The notes under the pieces were generated by a model that had not been told where the DNA came from, did not search any database, and worked only from the letters and a program-made list of their open reading frames with translations. From Chitinophagaceae bacterium UBA3961 (GTDB lineage Bacteria > Bacteroidota > Bacteroidia > Chitinophagales > Chitinophagaceae), in contig DGDD01000168.1 of assembly GCA_002385265.1 (NCBI GenBank), positions 21,168 through 27,293 of the forward strand: DNA of 6,126 nucleotides, read 5' to 3'. The translations under genes were made by a program, and so were the position numbers. Below, piece after piece: positions 1-6,126 of this stretch (position 1 is the first letter of the stretch; each line of letters opens with the position of its first letter).

Positions 1-1
1 A

Positions 2-532
2 GGGGGGAATATAGGAGCGAGGAAACGAGGAGACGAGGAGAGTGGAAATACAAAGAAGGTAGAGGAACAAGAAGAGGGGTGGGATACATTCCTCAATAGC
101 GATTCTGCTATCGCACCTCTTGTTGATGTTCCTCTTCCTTTACAAGAACGTCCTTCATCTTCAATTAAAATCTTGAACATAAAGTTTCTCGGCCCTGTTC
201 CACCACATGAACTCGACCAGCTCTATAAAAAACACCATATTTTTGCATTGCCTACCCAAGGTGAGAACTTCGGACACGCTATTTTTGATGCCTTTTGTAA
301 TGGGAAACCTGTAGTGATCAGTGACCAGACTCCATGGACTCAACTCGCTGAGCATCATGCAGGTTGGGAAATACCATTAAGCCAAAAAAAAGCCTTTATT
401 TCCTGCCTTCAGCAGGCAATAGATTGGAACCATTCTACGTATAAGGAGTGGTCAAACGGAGCGCATCAACTGGCGGTTCAATTTGTAGCCGGATCCAATA
501 TCAATGATCAATATAAAAAGCTATTTTTTTAG
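2..532 (+). CDS. GT4-family glycosyltransferase, C-terminal part (5' end outside window)
   Basis: This is the C-terminal part of a GT-B fold, family 4 glycosyltransferase, which would transfer a sugar from a nucleotide-sugar donor during repeat-unit assembly at the cytoplasmic membrane. The frame is open from base 2 to the TAG at 530-532, so the gene enters from the left; the TTG at 173 is an internal codon, not a credible start. The core begins with an IKFLGPVP strand (from about base 179), then HELDQLYKKHHIFALPT, the GENFGHAIFD donor-binding motif (263-289) and PVVISDQTPW, all typical of GT4 enzymes. Two oddities stand out. The usual E-x7-E motif reads E-x7-D. The segment encoded by about bases 17-165 is low-complexity and charged (RKRGDEESG, KKVEEQEEG), then proline-rich, and is longer than the short linker normally preceding this strand. 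The carbamoyltransferase start follows 3 bases after the stop. Family assignment is firm; acceptor and donor are unknown, and decay cannot be excluded. Confidence 0.85.
   Translation, partial: GGNIGARKRGDEESGNTKKVEEQEEGWDTFLNSDSAIAPLVDVPLPLQERPSSSIKILNIKFLGPVPPHELDQLYKKHHIFALPTQGENFGHAIFDAFCNGKPVVISDQTPWTQLAEHHAGWEIPLSQKKAFISCLQQAIDWNHSTYKEWSNGAHQLAVQFVAGSNINDQYKKLFF
17..40 (+). repeat. 8-bp tandem repeat inside the GT4 reading frame
   Basis: Three successive 8-base units, GCGAGGAA, ACGAGGAG and ACGAGGAG, occupy 17-24, 25-32 and 33-40 (consensus RCGAGGAR). They sit in a strongly purine-rich stretch: only 11 of the first 83 bases are pyrimidines. Because 8 is not a multiple of 3, gaining or losing one unit would shift the frame of the glycosyltransferase. 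In the present copy number the frame is open through to the conserved GT4 core. Confidence 0.7.
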
Positions 533-535
533 ATT

Positions 536-2275
536 ATGTATATCCTAGGACTAAATGCTTACCACGCCGATTCTTCAGCGGCGATTTTTAAAGACGGAGT
601 GATGATCGCAGCAACAGAAGAGGAACGTTTCCGTCGCGTGAAACACTGGGCCGGTTTTCCTTCTATGGCAGTTGAGTTTTGCTTGAGAGAAGCAGGTATT
701 ACCCTCGCTCAGGTAGATCATATCGCAATTGGCCGCGATCCCAAAGCCAAACTCGATAAGAAAATGTTGTTTCTTCTGAAGAACCCCGGTGGCGGTTTCA
801 ATGCGGTTTTGGATCGCTTGAAAAATGCCAAAAAGGTGAGTTCGTTAGAGGAAGAGTTTCATAAAATTGACCCCTCGGTTTCTAAAGCCGCTATCAAAGC
901 AAAAATTCACCAAGTAGAACACCACCGTTCTCACTTGGCTTCTGCCTTTTTCGCTTCTCCTTTTGAAGAAGCAGCTTTGTTGTCTATTGACGGTTCCGGC
1001 GATTTCAGTACTACCATGATCGGTATAGGTCGAGGTAACAAAATTGAAGTGATCGATTCCGTTGATTTTCCGCATTCCGTTGGATTGTTCTATACAGCGT
1101 TTACCCAATTACTCGGCTTTCCTCATTACGGTGATGAATACAAAGTGATGGGCTTGGCTCCTTATGGCAATCCTCAGTATGTTGACAAAATTAGAGATGT
1201 ACTCATTTTCAAAGACAATGGCCTCTTTGAATTGAATTCAAAATATTTCCGAAGTGCCAAAAGCGGCATTGTGAGTTATGGTGAAGACCATATCCCTGTG
1301 GTAGCACCTTTGTACAGCGAATACATGGCCGAGAAATTCGGTGCCGTACGTCAGAAAGGCGAGGAGTTGACACAGTATCACAAAGACATGGCCGCTTCTG
1401 TTCAACGCATCACCGAAGAGTTGATCTTCCACATTCTCAACCATCTTCAAAAAAGAACCGGATTAAAACAAGTATGTATTGCTGGTGGTGTGGCACAGAA
1501 TTCTGTTGCCAATGGAAAAATTACCCGCAACACAACCTTCGATAAAGTGTACATCCCTTCTGCCGGTCACGATGCCGGTATCTCTATGGGTGCGGCTTTA
1601 TACGTTTACAATCATGTGTTGGAGCAACCTCGTGCTGCGGCTATTTGGTCGGCATATACAGGTAGTCGTTTTACCAACGAAGAAATTGAAACTTATTTGC
1701 AATCTCGTGGTATTGAATACAAGCGCTACGATGATGAGCAGTTATACGATATCGTTAGTGATCAGTTGATCAATGCAGGTGTAGTAGGTTGGTTCAATGG
1801 CAGAGCAGAGTTTGGTCCACGTGCGTTGGGTGGCCGTTCCATTATTGCCGATCCAAGAAGAACCGATGCGAAAGATTTGTTGAACTCAAAGATCAAACGT
1901 CGTGAAAGTTTCCGCCCATTCGCTCCTTCTATTTTGAAAGAGTATGTTGGCGAATATTTTGAAGTGATGGACGATGTTCCTTTCATGGAGAAAGTATTCC
2001 CTATTAAAAAAGAAAAACACAGTGTACTTCCGGCAGTAACGCATGCCGATGGTACAGGACGTTTGCAATCAGTAGATAAAGCTGTAACACCGCGGTATTA
2101 TAATTTGATTGAAGCATTTAGAAAGAAAACAGGCGTGCCTGTTTTATTGAATACTTCTTTCAATGAAAACGAACCCATCGTGAATTCTCCAGAACACGCG
2201 CTGGATTGCTACTTGAGAACGCAAATGGACATGTTGGTGTTGGAGAACTGCGTGATCACTCGACACTCTTCCTAA
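536..2275 (+). CDS. NodU/CmcH/TobZ-family O-carbamoyltransferase
   Basis: Predicted cytoplasmic enzyme that uses carbamoyl phosphate and ATP, via a carbamoyl-adenylate in this family, to carbamoylate a hydroxyl group, here probably on a polysaccharide sugar. The 579 residues match the family's usual size and two-domain plan. The N-terminal Kae1-like ASKHA domain starts at MYILGLNAYHADSSAA and carries the metal-site pattern H129-x3-H133 (EHHRSHLASAFF), SIDGSGD at 150-156, GGVAQNS at 317-323 and SAGHDAG at 342-348. The C-terminal YrdC-like domain carries GWFNGRAEFGPRALGGRS at 418-435, RRESFRPFAPS at 455-465 and PVLLNTSFNENEP at 535-547. All the family landmarks I know are present, so it looks intact. 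The ATG at 536 lies 3 bases after the upstream stop and begins exactly at the conserved N-terminus; no Shine-Dalgarno sequence is visible. The substrate cannot be read from sequence; the neighbouring gmd and fcl make a fucose-containing repeat unit a reasonable guess. Confidence 0.93.
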   Translation: MYILGLNAYHADSSAAIFKDGVMIAATEEERFRRVKHWAGFPSMAVEFCLREAGITLAQVDHIAIGRDPKAKLDKKMLFLLKNPGGGFNAVLDRLKNAKKVSSLEEEFHKIDPSVSKAAIKAKIHQVEHHRSHLASAFFASPFEEAALLSIDGSGDFSTTMIGIGRGNKIEVIDSVDFPHSVGLFYTAFTQLLGFPHYGDEYKVMGLAPYGNPQYVDKIRDVLIFKDNGLFELNSKYFRSAKSGIVSYGEDHIPVVAPLYSEYMAEKFGAVRQKGEELTQYHKDMAASVQRITEELIFHILNHLQKRTGLKQVCIAGGVAQNSVANGKITRNTTFDKVYIPSAGHDAGISMGAALYVYNHVLEQPRAAAIWSAYTGSRFTNEEIETYLQSRGIEYKRYDDEQLYDIVSDQLINAGVVGWFNGRAEFGPRALGGRSIIADPRRTDAKDLLNSKIKRRESFRPFAPSILKEYVGEYFEVMDDVPFMEKVFPIKKEKHSVLPAVTHADGTGRLQSVDKAVTPRYYNLIEAFRKKTGVPVLLNTSFNENEPIVNSPEHALDCYLRTQMDMLVLENCVITRHSS

Positions 2276-2305
2276 TTCGTTTCAAAGCCGACCAAAACAA
2301 TATCC

Positions 2306-3052
2306 ATGACCATTTCTATCATCACTGCTACCTATAATAGTGCCGCAACGGTTCGAGATACGCTTGCCAGCATCGCTGCGCAGGATTATCCGCACATTGA
2401 GCATTTGATAGTAGACGGTGTTTCGAAAGACAATACCTTGGATATTGTAAAAGAATTTCCCCATGTAGCCAAAGTGGAAAGCAGCAAAGACAAGGGAATT
2501 TATGATGCCATGAACAAAGGTGTTCGGTTGGTAACGGGTGAGGTAGTGGGTATCTTGAATTCCGACGATCTCTATCAACACAACAGTGTGCTCAGCAAAG
2601 TGATGAAAGCCTTCGAAGATCCTGAAGTGGATTTGGTGTACGGCGATCTTCAATACGTTCAACAGCACGATATTTCAAAAGTAGTGCGCAGTTGGAAAGC
2701 GGGCACTTACACTCCGAATAGCTTTTATTGGGGATGGATGCCGCCGCATCCGAGCTTTTTTGTTAGAAAGCGAGTATACGATCAATTGGGATTGTTCAGC
2801 CTTGATTTAAGAACCGCTGCCGATTATGAAATCATTCTCCGCTTTATGTTGAAAGCAGGATTGAAAGCGGCTTATGTGCCGGAATACTTGGTAAGAATGC
2901 GCATGGGCGGTGCAAGCAATGCTACGTTGAAACACCGCATCAATGCCAATAAAGAAGATCGTAAAGCCTGGGACATGAATGGTCTCAAGCCTTATTTCTT
3001 TACCCTATGGTGCAAACCCCTCAGAAAAATCAATCAATTTTTAATTCGATAA
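2306..3052 (+). CDS. Family 2 glycosyltransferase (WcaA-like)
   Basis: Inverting GT-A fold glycosyltransferase of family 2, expected to work at the inner face of the cytoplasmic membrane, adding one sugar to the growing lipid-linked repeat unit. The 248 residues open with the GT2 strand [10 protein letters not shown] (4-13), followed by a nucleotide-binding region [12 protein letters not shown] (33-44, D37), [10 protein letters not shown] (63-72), the metal/nucleotide-sugar motif NSDD (85-88) and a candidate catalytic-base region AADYE (171-175). [14 protein letters not shown] (142-155) and the ending [11 protein letters not shown] resemble GT2 proteins of Bacteroidota polysaccharide loci. 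No membrane-spanning segment is evident. The start at 2306 lies 30 bases after the carbamoyltransferase stop, with no clear ribosome-binding sequence, and begins two residues before the first conserved strand, so it is likely right. The stop is followed after one base by gmd, which implies co-transcription. Donor sugar is unknown; proximity to GDP-fucose genes is only suggestive. Confidence 0.92.
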   Translation: MTISIITATYNSAATVRDTLASIAAQDYPHIEHLIVDGVSKDNTLDIVKEFPHVAKVESSKDKGIYDAMNKGVRLVTGEVVGILNSDDLYQHNSVLSKVMKAFEDPEVDLVYGDLQYVQQHDISKVVRSWKAGTYTPNSFYWGWMPPHPSFFVRKRVYDQLGLFSLDLRTAADYEIILRFMLKAGLKAAYVPEYLVRMRMGGASNATLKHRINANKEDRKAWDMNGLKPYFFTLWCKPLRKINQFLIR

Positions 3053-3053
3053 C

Positions 3054-4169
3054 ATGCCTAAAATTGCCTTGATCACCGGTGTTACCGGACAAGATGGAGC
3101 TTATCTCAGTGATTTCTTATTGAAGAAAGGATACGAAGTACACGGTATCAAAAGAAGAAGTTCAATGTTCAATACCGATCGTATCGATAGCATCTATCAA
3201 GATCCTCACGAACGCAACGTGCGCTTCAAATTGCATTACGGTGATCTAACGGATAGCACGAATTTGATTCGAATTATTCAGGAGGTTCAACCCGACGAGA
3301 TCTACAACCTCGCGGCAATGAGCCACGTTCACGTAAGTTTTGAAACACCCGAATATACTGCCAATGCCGATGGTATCGGAACGCTTCGTATTCTCGAAGC
3401 GGTTCGCCTGTTAGGCATGATCAAGAAAACAAAAGTATACCAAGCTTCTACCTCCGAATTGTATGGATTGGTACAAGCAGTGCCACAATCTGAAACCACA
3501 CCTTTTTATCCAAGAAGTCCTTACGCTGTTGCGAAGCTCTACGGTTATTGGATCACCGTAAACTACCGTGAAGCTTATGGTATGTTTGCGGCCAATGGAA
3601 TTCTCTTCAATCACGAGAGCCCCTTGCGCGGTGAAACCTTTGTAACGCGTAAGATCACCCGAGGTGTGGCGAAAATTGCCTTGGGTATGCAAGACAAGAT
3701 CTTCTTAGGAAATTTGAATGCTCAGCGCGATTGGGGTCATGCAAAGGATTATATTGAAGCAATGTGGTTGATTTTGCAGCAAGAGCAAGCAGAAGACTTT
3801 GTAATTGCCACAGGTGTTACCACGCCGGTGCGTGAATTTGTGAGAATGAGTTTCGCTGAAGTGGGCATCACCGTTGAGTTTAGTGGAACGGATGACAAGG
3901 AAGTAGGGGTTGTAACAGCCTGCAGTAATCCTGAATTCCAATTGCCAATTGGTAAGGAAGTGGTAGCTGTTGATCCACGTTATTATCGTCCTACGGAAGT
4001 AGACCTATTAATTGGAGATCCTACCAAAGCACAAGAAAAACTAGGCTGGAAACCCAAGTACGATTTACCCATGTTGGTTCAGGAAATGGTTGCCGCTGAT
4101 GTGGAACTGTTTAAGAGAGAGAAATTGTTGAAGGATAATGGGTATGTGATTAGGAATCAGTTTGAATAG
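3054..4169 (+). CDS. gmd: GDP-mannose 4,6-dehydratase
   Basis: Converts GDP-D-mannose to GDP-4-keto-6-deoxy-D-mannose, the first committed step toward GDP-L-fucose and other GDP-deoxyhexoses, in the cytoplasm. It is an extended short-chain dehydrogenase/reductase of 371 residues, close to the E. coli enzyme. The NADP-binding motif is GVTGQDG (9-15), right after the first residues, which supports the ATG at 3054. [12 protein letters not shown] (33-44) and HYGDLTDS (61-68) are characteristic of GMD. The catalytic set is visible as T133 and E135 in ASTSELYG and Y157-x3-K161 in SPYAVAK, each one residue later than in E. coli numbering. [16 protein letters not shown] (186-201) and [15 protein letters not shown] (224-238) are near-invariant family stretches, and [17 protein letters not shown] (310-326) marks the substrate-binding C-terminal part. 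The gene starts one base after the GT2 stop. Its product would feed fcl, which lies 135 bases downstream. No broken or missing residue was seen. Confidence 0.98.
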   Translation: MPKIALITGVTGQDGAYLSDFLLKKGYEVHGIKRRSSMFNTDRIDSIYQDPHERNVRFKLHYGDLTDSTNLIRIIQEVQPDEIYNLAAMSHVHVSFETPEYTANADGIGTLRILEAVRLLGMIKKTKVYQASTSELYGLVQAVPQSETTPFYPRSPYAVAKLYGYWITVNYREAYGMFAANGILFNHESPLRGETFVTRKITRGVAKIALGMQDKIFLGNLNAQRDWGHAKDYIEAMWLILQQEQAEDFVIATGVTTPVREFVRMSFAEVGITVEFSGTDDKEVGVVTACSNPEFQLPIGKEVVAVDPRYYRPTEVDLLIGDPTKAQEKLGWKPKYDLPMLVQEMVAADVELFKREKLLKDNGYVIRNQFE

Positions 4170-4172
4170 GTG

Positions 4173-4266
4173 TTTAGGCGTTAGGCCTTAGGTTTTTAGG
4201 CCTTGGGCTGAATACTTTATACAAACGTTTTTGTTAATTGGAATGGCCTAAGGCCCAAAGCCTAAA
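4173..4266. repeat. Inverted repeat of TTAGGC-like heptamers in the gmd-fcl gap
   Basis: The 135-base gap holds two arms, 4173-4192 and 4247-4266, that are complementary at 18 of 20 positions. The left side is a degenerate tandem array of heptamers: TTAGGCG, TTAGGCC, TTAGGTT, then one extra T, TTAGGCC and TTGGGCT (4174-4209). Read on the minus strand, the right side gives TTAGGCT, TTGGGCC and TTAGGCC. Because the units repeat, a second register also pairs well (4195-4208 with 4253-4266, 13 of 14). The 38-base centre is AT-rich. In RNA this would make a strong stem that could terminate or attenuate transcription or protect the upstream mRNA end, but no T-tract follows the right arm, so a standard intrinsic terminator is not supported. 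It looks like a dispersed palindromic repeat of the genome; that is inference. Confidence 0.75.
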
Positions 4267-4304
4267 GCCTCCATCTGAAACAATGTACTAAACAAGAATA
4301 GAAA

Positions 4305-5234
4305 ATGCAACGTCTGTCTCCCATATACATCGCCGGCCACCGCGGCATGGTAGGTTCTTCCATCCAAAGAAATTTGGAGCAAAAGGGCTATACCAATATC
4401 ATTACCAGAACATCGAAAGAATTGGATTTGAGAGATCAGTCGGCGGTGAATGCCTTCTTTGCAAAGGAGAAGCCTGAATATGTGATTTTGGCTGCAGCGA
4501 AAGTGGGTGGAATCATTGCGAACAATACTTATAGAGCAGAGTTCTTGTATGATAATTTGATGATTGAGGCGAATATCATTCATGCAGCTTATGTGAATGG
4601 GGTGAAGAAATTACTGTTCTTGGGTTCCTCTTGTATTTATCCGAAAATGGCGCCACAGCCTTTGAAAGAAGAGTACTTATTAACGGGTTTGTTGGAACCA
4701 ACCAATGAGCCTTATGCTATAGCAAAAATTGCAGGTATTAAAATGTGCGATGCCTATCGGGCTCAGTACGGCTGCAATTTCATTTCTGCGATGCCAACCA
4801 ATTTGTATGGCCCCAATGACAACTACGATCCTCAGAATTCGCATGTATTGCCTGCATTGATTCGTCGCTTTCACGAAGCGAAGATCAATAATGTTCCCGA
4901 AGTAACGATTTGGGGAACAGGTAAGCCTAAGCGAGAATTTTTGCATGCCGATGATTTAGCGGAAGCTTGTTATTTTTTATTGCAGGAATACAATGAAGAA
5001 GGATTGGTGAATATTGGAGTGGGAGAGGATCTCGAAATTGGTGAATTAGCCCATCTGGTAAAAGATATTGTTGGCTATCAAGGAAGCATCAACTACGATA
5101 CTTCGAAGCCCGACGGCACTCCTCGTAAATTAATGGACGTTTCCAAAATTCATGCTATGGGCTGGAAAGCCAAGATTGGTCTGCGAGAGGGGATTGAAGC
5201 AGTTTATGCCGAGTATGAGAGAATTAATAAGTAA
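4305..5234 (+). CDS. fcl: GDP-L-fucose synthase (GDP-4-keto-6-deoxymannose epimerase/reductase)
   Basis: Bifunctional cytoplasmic enzyme (Fcl/WcaG) that epimerises C3 and C5 of GDP-4-keto-6-deoxymannose and reduces C4 with NADPH to give GDP-L-fucose, completing the pathway begun by the upstream gmd. The 309-residue protein is near the usual length of about 310-320. It has the SDR cofactor motif GHRGMVG (11-17), AAAKVGGI (63-70), and the catalytic region LGSSCIYP (106-113) with S108 and C110. Y137-x3-K141 lies in [10 protein letters not shown], and H180 lies in [15 protein letters not shown]; all align one residue after their E. coli counterparts. [10 protein letters not shown] (166-175) and [13 protein letters not shown] (209-221) are further family signatures. 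The ATG at 4305 is preceded by an A-rich stretch with no Shine-Dalgarno sequence and opens seven codons before the first conserved strand. It is separated from gmd by an inverted repeat, so its transcription may be partly independent. Confidence 0.98.
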   Translation: MQRLSPIYIAGHRGMVGSSIQRNLEQKGYTNIITRTSKELDLRDQSAVNAFFAKEKPEYVILAAAKVGGIIANNTYRAEFLYDNLMIEANIIHAAYVNGVKKLLFLGSSCIYPKMAPQPLKEEYLLTGLLEPTNEPYAIAKIAGIKMCDAYRAQYGCNFISAMPTNLYGPNDNYDPQNSHVLPALIRRFHEAKINNVPEVTIWGTGKPKREFLHADDLAEACYFLLQEYNEEGLVNIGVGEDLEIGELAHLVKDIVGYQGSINYDTSKPDGTPRKLMDVSKIHAMGWKAKIGLREGIEAVYAEYERINK

Positions 5235-5235
5235 T

Positions 5236-5316
5236 AATTGATAATTAATAATGAAACAGCCGAATTCGTCCTTCTCTAGAAAAGGGGCTACAATTCTTAA
5301 TTTTTAATTCTTAATT
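5236..5316. repeat. AT-rich nested imperfect palindrome between fcl and the phosphatase gene
   Basis: Outer arms at 5236-5252 and 5300-5316 are complementary at 14 of 17 positions and are almost pure A/T (AATTGATAATTAATAAT on the left). Inside them AGCC (5258-5261) can pair with GGCT (5286-5289), and CCTT (5270-5273) with AAGG (5282-5285) around a TCTAGA palindrome. A second palindrome, CGAATTCG, lies at 5261-5268. The whole 81-base element begins one base after the fcl stop codon and ends 7 bases before the next start codon. It resembles a small palindromic intergenic repeat rather than a terminator, since no T-tract follows a GC-rich stem. Effect on expression is unknown. Confidence 0.6.
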
Positions 5317-5317
5317 T
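5292..5317 (+). repeat. 12-bp direct repeat AATTCTTAATTT
   Basis: The 12-mer AATTCTTAATTT occurs exactly at 5292-5303 and again at 5306-5317, two bases apart, just before the phosphatase start codon at 5324. It overlaps the right arm of the larger palindrome. In this AT-rich context it may be simple slippage duplication; an operator role is possible but nothing else supports it. Confidence 0.6.
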
Positions 5318-5323
5318 GCCACT

Positions 5324-6064
5324 ATGTTTTCAATTTTCAAAAAGAAATACTCCAAACCCCTCGACTTTAGTGGACTTCGAGTAGATATGCATTCGCATGT
5401 ATTACCGGGGATCGACGATGGTGCACCGGATAGCGAGGTTTCTAGAGAATTGATCAGTGGTTTGAAGGATTTGGGATACGAGAAATTGGTAGCGACGCCG
5501 CATGTGATCCGCGACATGTACAATAATGACGCGAAGACGATCAATGGTGCGCGTAGAATGATGGAAGACGATTTGAAAATGGCGGGTGTTGATATTCCCT
5601 TGCGAGCAGCTGCGGAATATTTTATGGATGATCATTTTAAGCAGATGGTTGAGAAAGGAACAGAATTGCTCACCATCCATGAAAATAAGGTGCTGGTAGA
5701 GTTTTCATTTGTAACGGCTCCCTTGGATTACAAGGAGCAGTTTTTCCAACTTCAAATCAACGGCTACCAGCCCATTTTAGCGCATCCTGAGCGTTACAGC
5801 TATTTATGGAACAGACGCGAACTATTTGATGAGTTGAAAAGCATCGGATGTTTGTTTCAATTGAATATTCTCTCTCTTACGGGCCACTATGGTAAGGCTG
5901 CCGTTGACATGGCGCAGTATCTTATCAAGAAAGATTACATCAATTTAGTAGGCACCGATCTCCACCACAGCAGGCATTTAGACGCTCTCCGCCATTCTTC
6001 CGGTATTGCTGAAACAATCAATGATTTGTTGCACAGCGGAAGACTATTGAATCCAACATTGTAG
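5324..6064 (+). CDS. CpsB/YwqE-like PHP-family tyrosine-protein phosphatase
   Basis: Predicted manganese-dependent phosphatase of the PHP superfamily (CpsB of Streptococcus, YwqE of Bacillus). These dephosphorylate the tyrosine-rich tail of the bacterial tyrosine kinase that controls polysaccharide chain length and export. The 246 residues match the family length. Metal-binding motifs occur in the expected order: DMHSH (21-25), GIDDG (29-33), ATPH (57-60), the metal-ligand glutamate in LVEFSF (E126), AHPERY (153-158) and GTDLHH (210-215). The segment NILSLTGHYG (181-190) is a conserved family stretch. There is no signal peptide or membrane segment; the N-terminus FSIFKKKYSKP is short and basic. 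The ATG at 5324 is the first in frame after the intergenic palindrome and has no Shine-Dalgarno sequence. The partner kinase (Wzc/CpsD type) is not in this window and should lie elsewhere in the locus. Substrate assignment follows from family and context; other PHP phosphoesterase activity is less likely. Confidence 0.93.
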   Translation: MFSIFKKKYSKPLDFSGLRVDMHSHVLPGIDDGAPDSEVSRELISGLKDLGYEKLVATPHVIRDMYNNDAKTINGARRMMEDDLKMAGVDIPLRAAAEYFMDDHFKQMVEKGTELLTIHENKVLVEFSFVTAPLDYKEQFFQLQINGYQPILAHPERYSYLWNRRELFDELKSIGCLFQLNILSLTGHYGKAAVDMAQYLIKKDYINLVGTDLHHSRHLDALRHSSGIAETINDLLHSGRLLNPTL

Positions 6065-6075
6065 TTTTTGAGTTG

Positions 6076-6090
6076 TTCGCCTTCGGCGAA
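6076..6090. terminator. Small perfect hairpin after the phosphatase gene, possible terminator
   Basis: TTCGCC (6076-6081) and GGCGAA (6085-6090) form a perfect 6-bp stem with a 3-base TTC loop, starting 11 bases after the phosphatase stop codon. Its position suits an end-of-transcript structure. It is followed by GGGAAGAAG and then a short TTTT at 6100-6103, not directly by a T-tract, so a standard intrinsic terminator is only weakly supported. The remaining tail to 6126 shows no recognisable gene. Confidence 0.4.
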
Positions 6091-6126
6091 GGGAAGAAGT
6101 TTTAACGCAAAGTATAATGGTCTTAG

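Noticed and set aside
173..532. A short standalone gene starting at the TTG at 173
   Set aside because: The frame is open upstream to base 2 and the product would begin in the middle of a GT4 domain, so it is the end of a longer gene and not a small protein.
1479..1769. A 96-codon plus-strand open frame in another frame inside the carbamoyltransferase gene
   Set aside because: It overlaps the conserved Kae1-like region in the true frame and shows no motif of its own; a shadow.
2282..2668. A 128-codon open frame on the minus strand opposite the GT2 gene
   Set aside because: It lies antisense to a clear GT2 coding region, has no recognisable motif and reads as a compositional shadow.
4174..4209. 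A CRISPR-like or telomere-like repeat array
   Set aside because: The units are only 7 bases, degenerate and without spacers, and the array is mirrored by an inverted arm, which fits a palindromic intergenic repeat instead.
4248..4583. A 111-codon minus-strand open frame covering the gmd-fcl repeat and the start of fcl
   Set aside because: Most of it is antisense to conserved fcl sequence, and the rest runs through the inverted repeat; no family resemblance was seen.
5236..5316. An insertion-sequence remnant with terminal inverted repeats
   Set aside because: There is no transposase fragment, and I could identify no clear target-site duplication; the arms are AT-rich and imperfect.
5311..5318. 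A TTAATTTG octamer resembling the Bacteroidota -7 promoter element TAnnTTTG, just before the phosphatase gene
   Set aside because: It matches imperfectly, lies inside an AT-rich repeat only a few bases from the ATG, and no convincing -33 partner is present.

Overview
The window is a stretch of a surface-polysaccharide (capsule, exopolysaccharide or O-antigen type) biosynthesis locus, with every real gene on the + strand. It most likely comes from a member of the Bacteroidota, plausibly the Chitinophagaceae or a relative. This assignment is inference. It rests on protein flavour (the family 2 glycosyltransferase and the CpsB-like phosphatase read like Bacteroidota versions), on the absence of a recognisable Shine-Dalgarno sequence before all five visible start codons, and on short palindromic or tandem repeats in the intergenic gaps. 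No rRNA, tRNA, transposase or CRISPR array was seen.

Layout: (1) 2-532, the C-terminal part of a GT4 glycosyltransferase whose N-terminus lies before the window and which carries an unusual purine-rich, repeat-derived segment. (2) 536-2275, a NodU/CmcH/TobZ-family O-carbamoyltransferase. (3) 2306-3052, a family 2 glycosyltransferase. (4) 3054-4169, GDP-mannose 4,6-dehydratase (gmd). (5) 4170-4304, a gap filled by an inverted repeat built from TTAGGC-like heptamers. (6) 4305-5234, GDP-L-fucose synthase (fcl/wcaG). (7) 5235-5323, an AT-rich gap with a nested imperfect palindrome. (8) 5324-6064, a PHP-type CpsB/YwqE-like tyrosine-protein phosphatase. (9) 6065-6126, a tail with a small perfect hairpin and no recognisable gene.

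How the genes fit together: Gmd and Fcl are the two committed steps that convert GDP-D-mannose to GDP-L-fucose, so the polymer probably contains L-fucose. The two glycosyltransferases would add sugars to the lipid-linked repeat unit. The carbamoyltransferase would decorate a sugar hydroxyl with a carbamoyl group. The CpsB-like phosphatase would dephosphorylate a bacterial tyrosine kinase that controls chain length or export; no such kinase lies in this window. The first four genes are packed with gaps of 3, 30 and 1 bases and look like one transcription unit. The fcl and phosphatase genes are each preceded by a repeat-filled gap.

The enzymes themselves belong to known families. The least ordinary signals are the tandem-repeat-derived in-frame segment and E-to-D change in the partial GT4 gene, three different palindromic elements in the successive gaps of the second half, and the pairing of a carbamoyltransferase with GDP-fucose synthesis. 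I did not find convincing evidence of a wholly new system.
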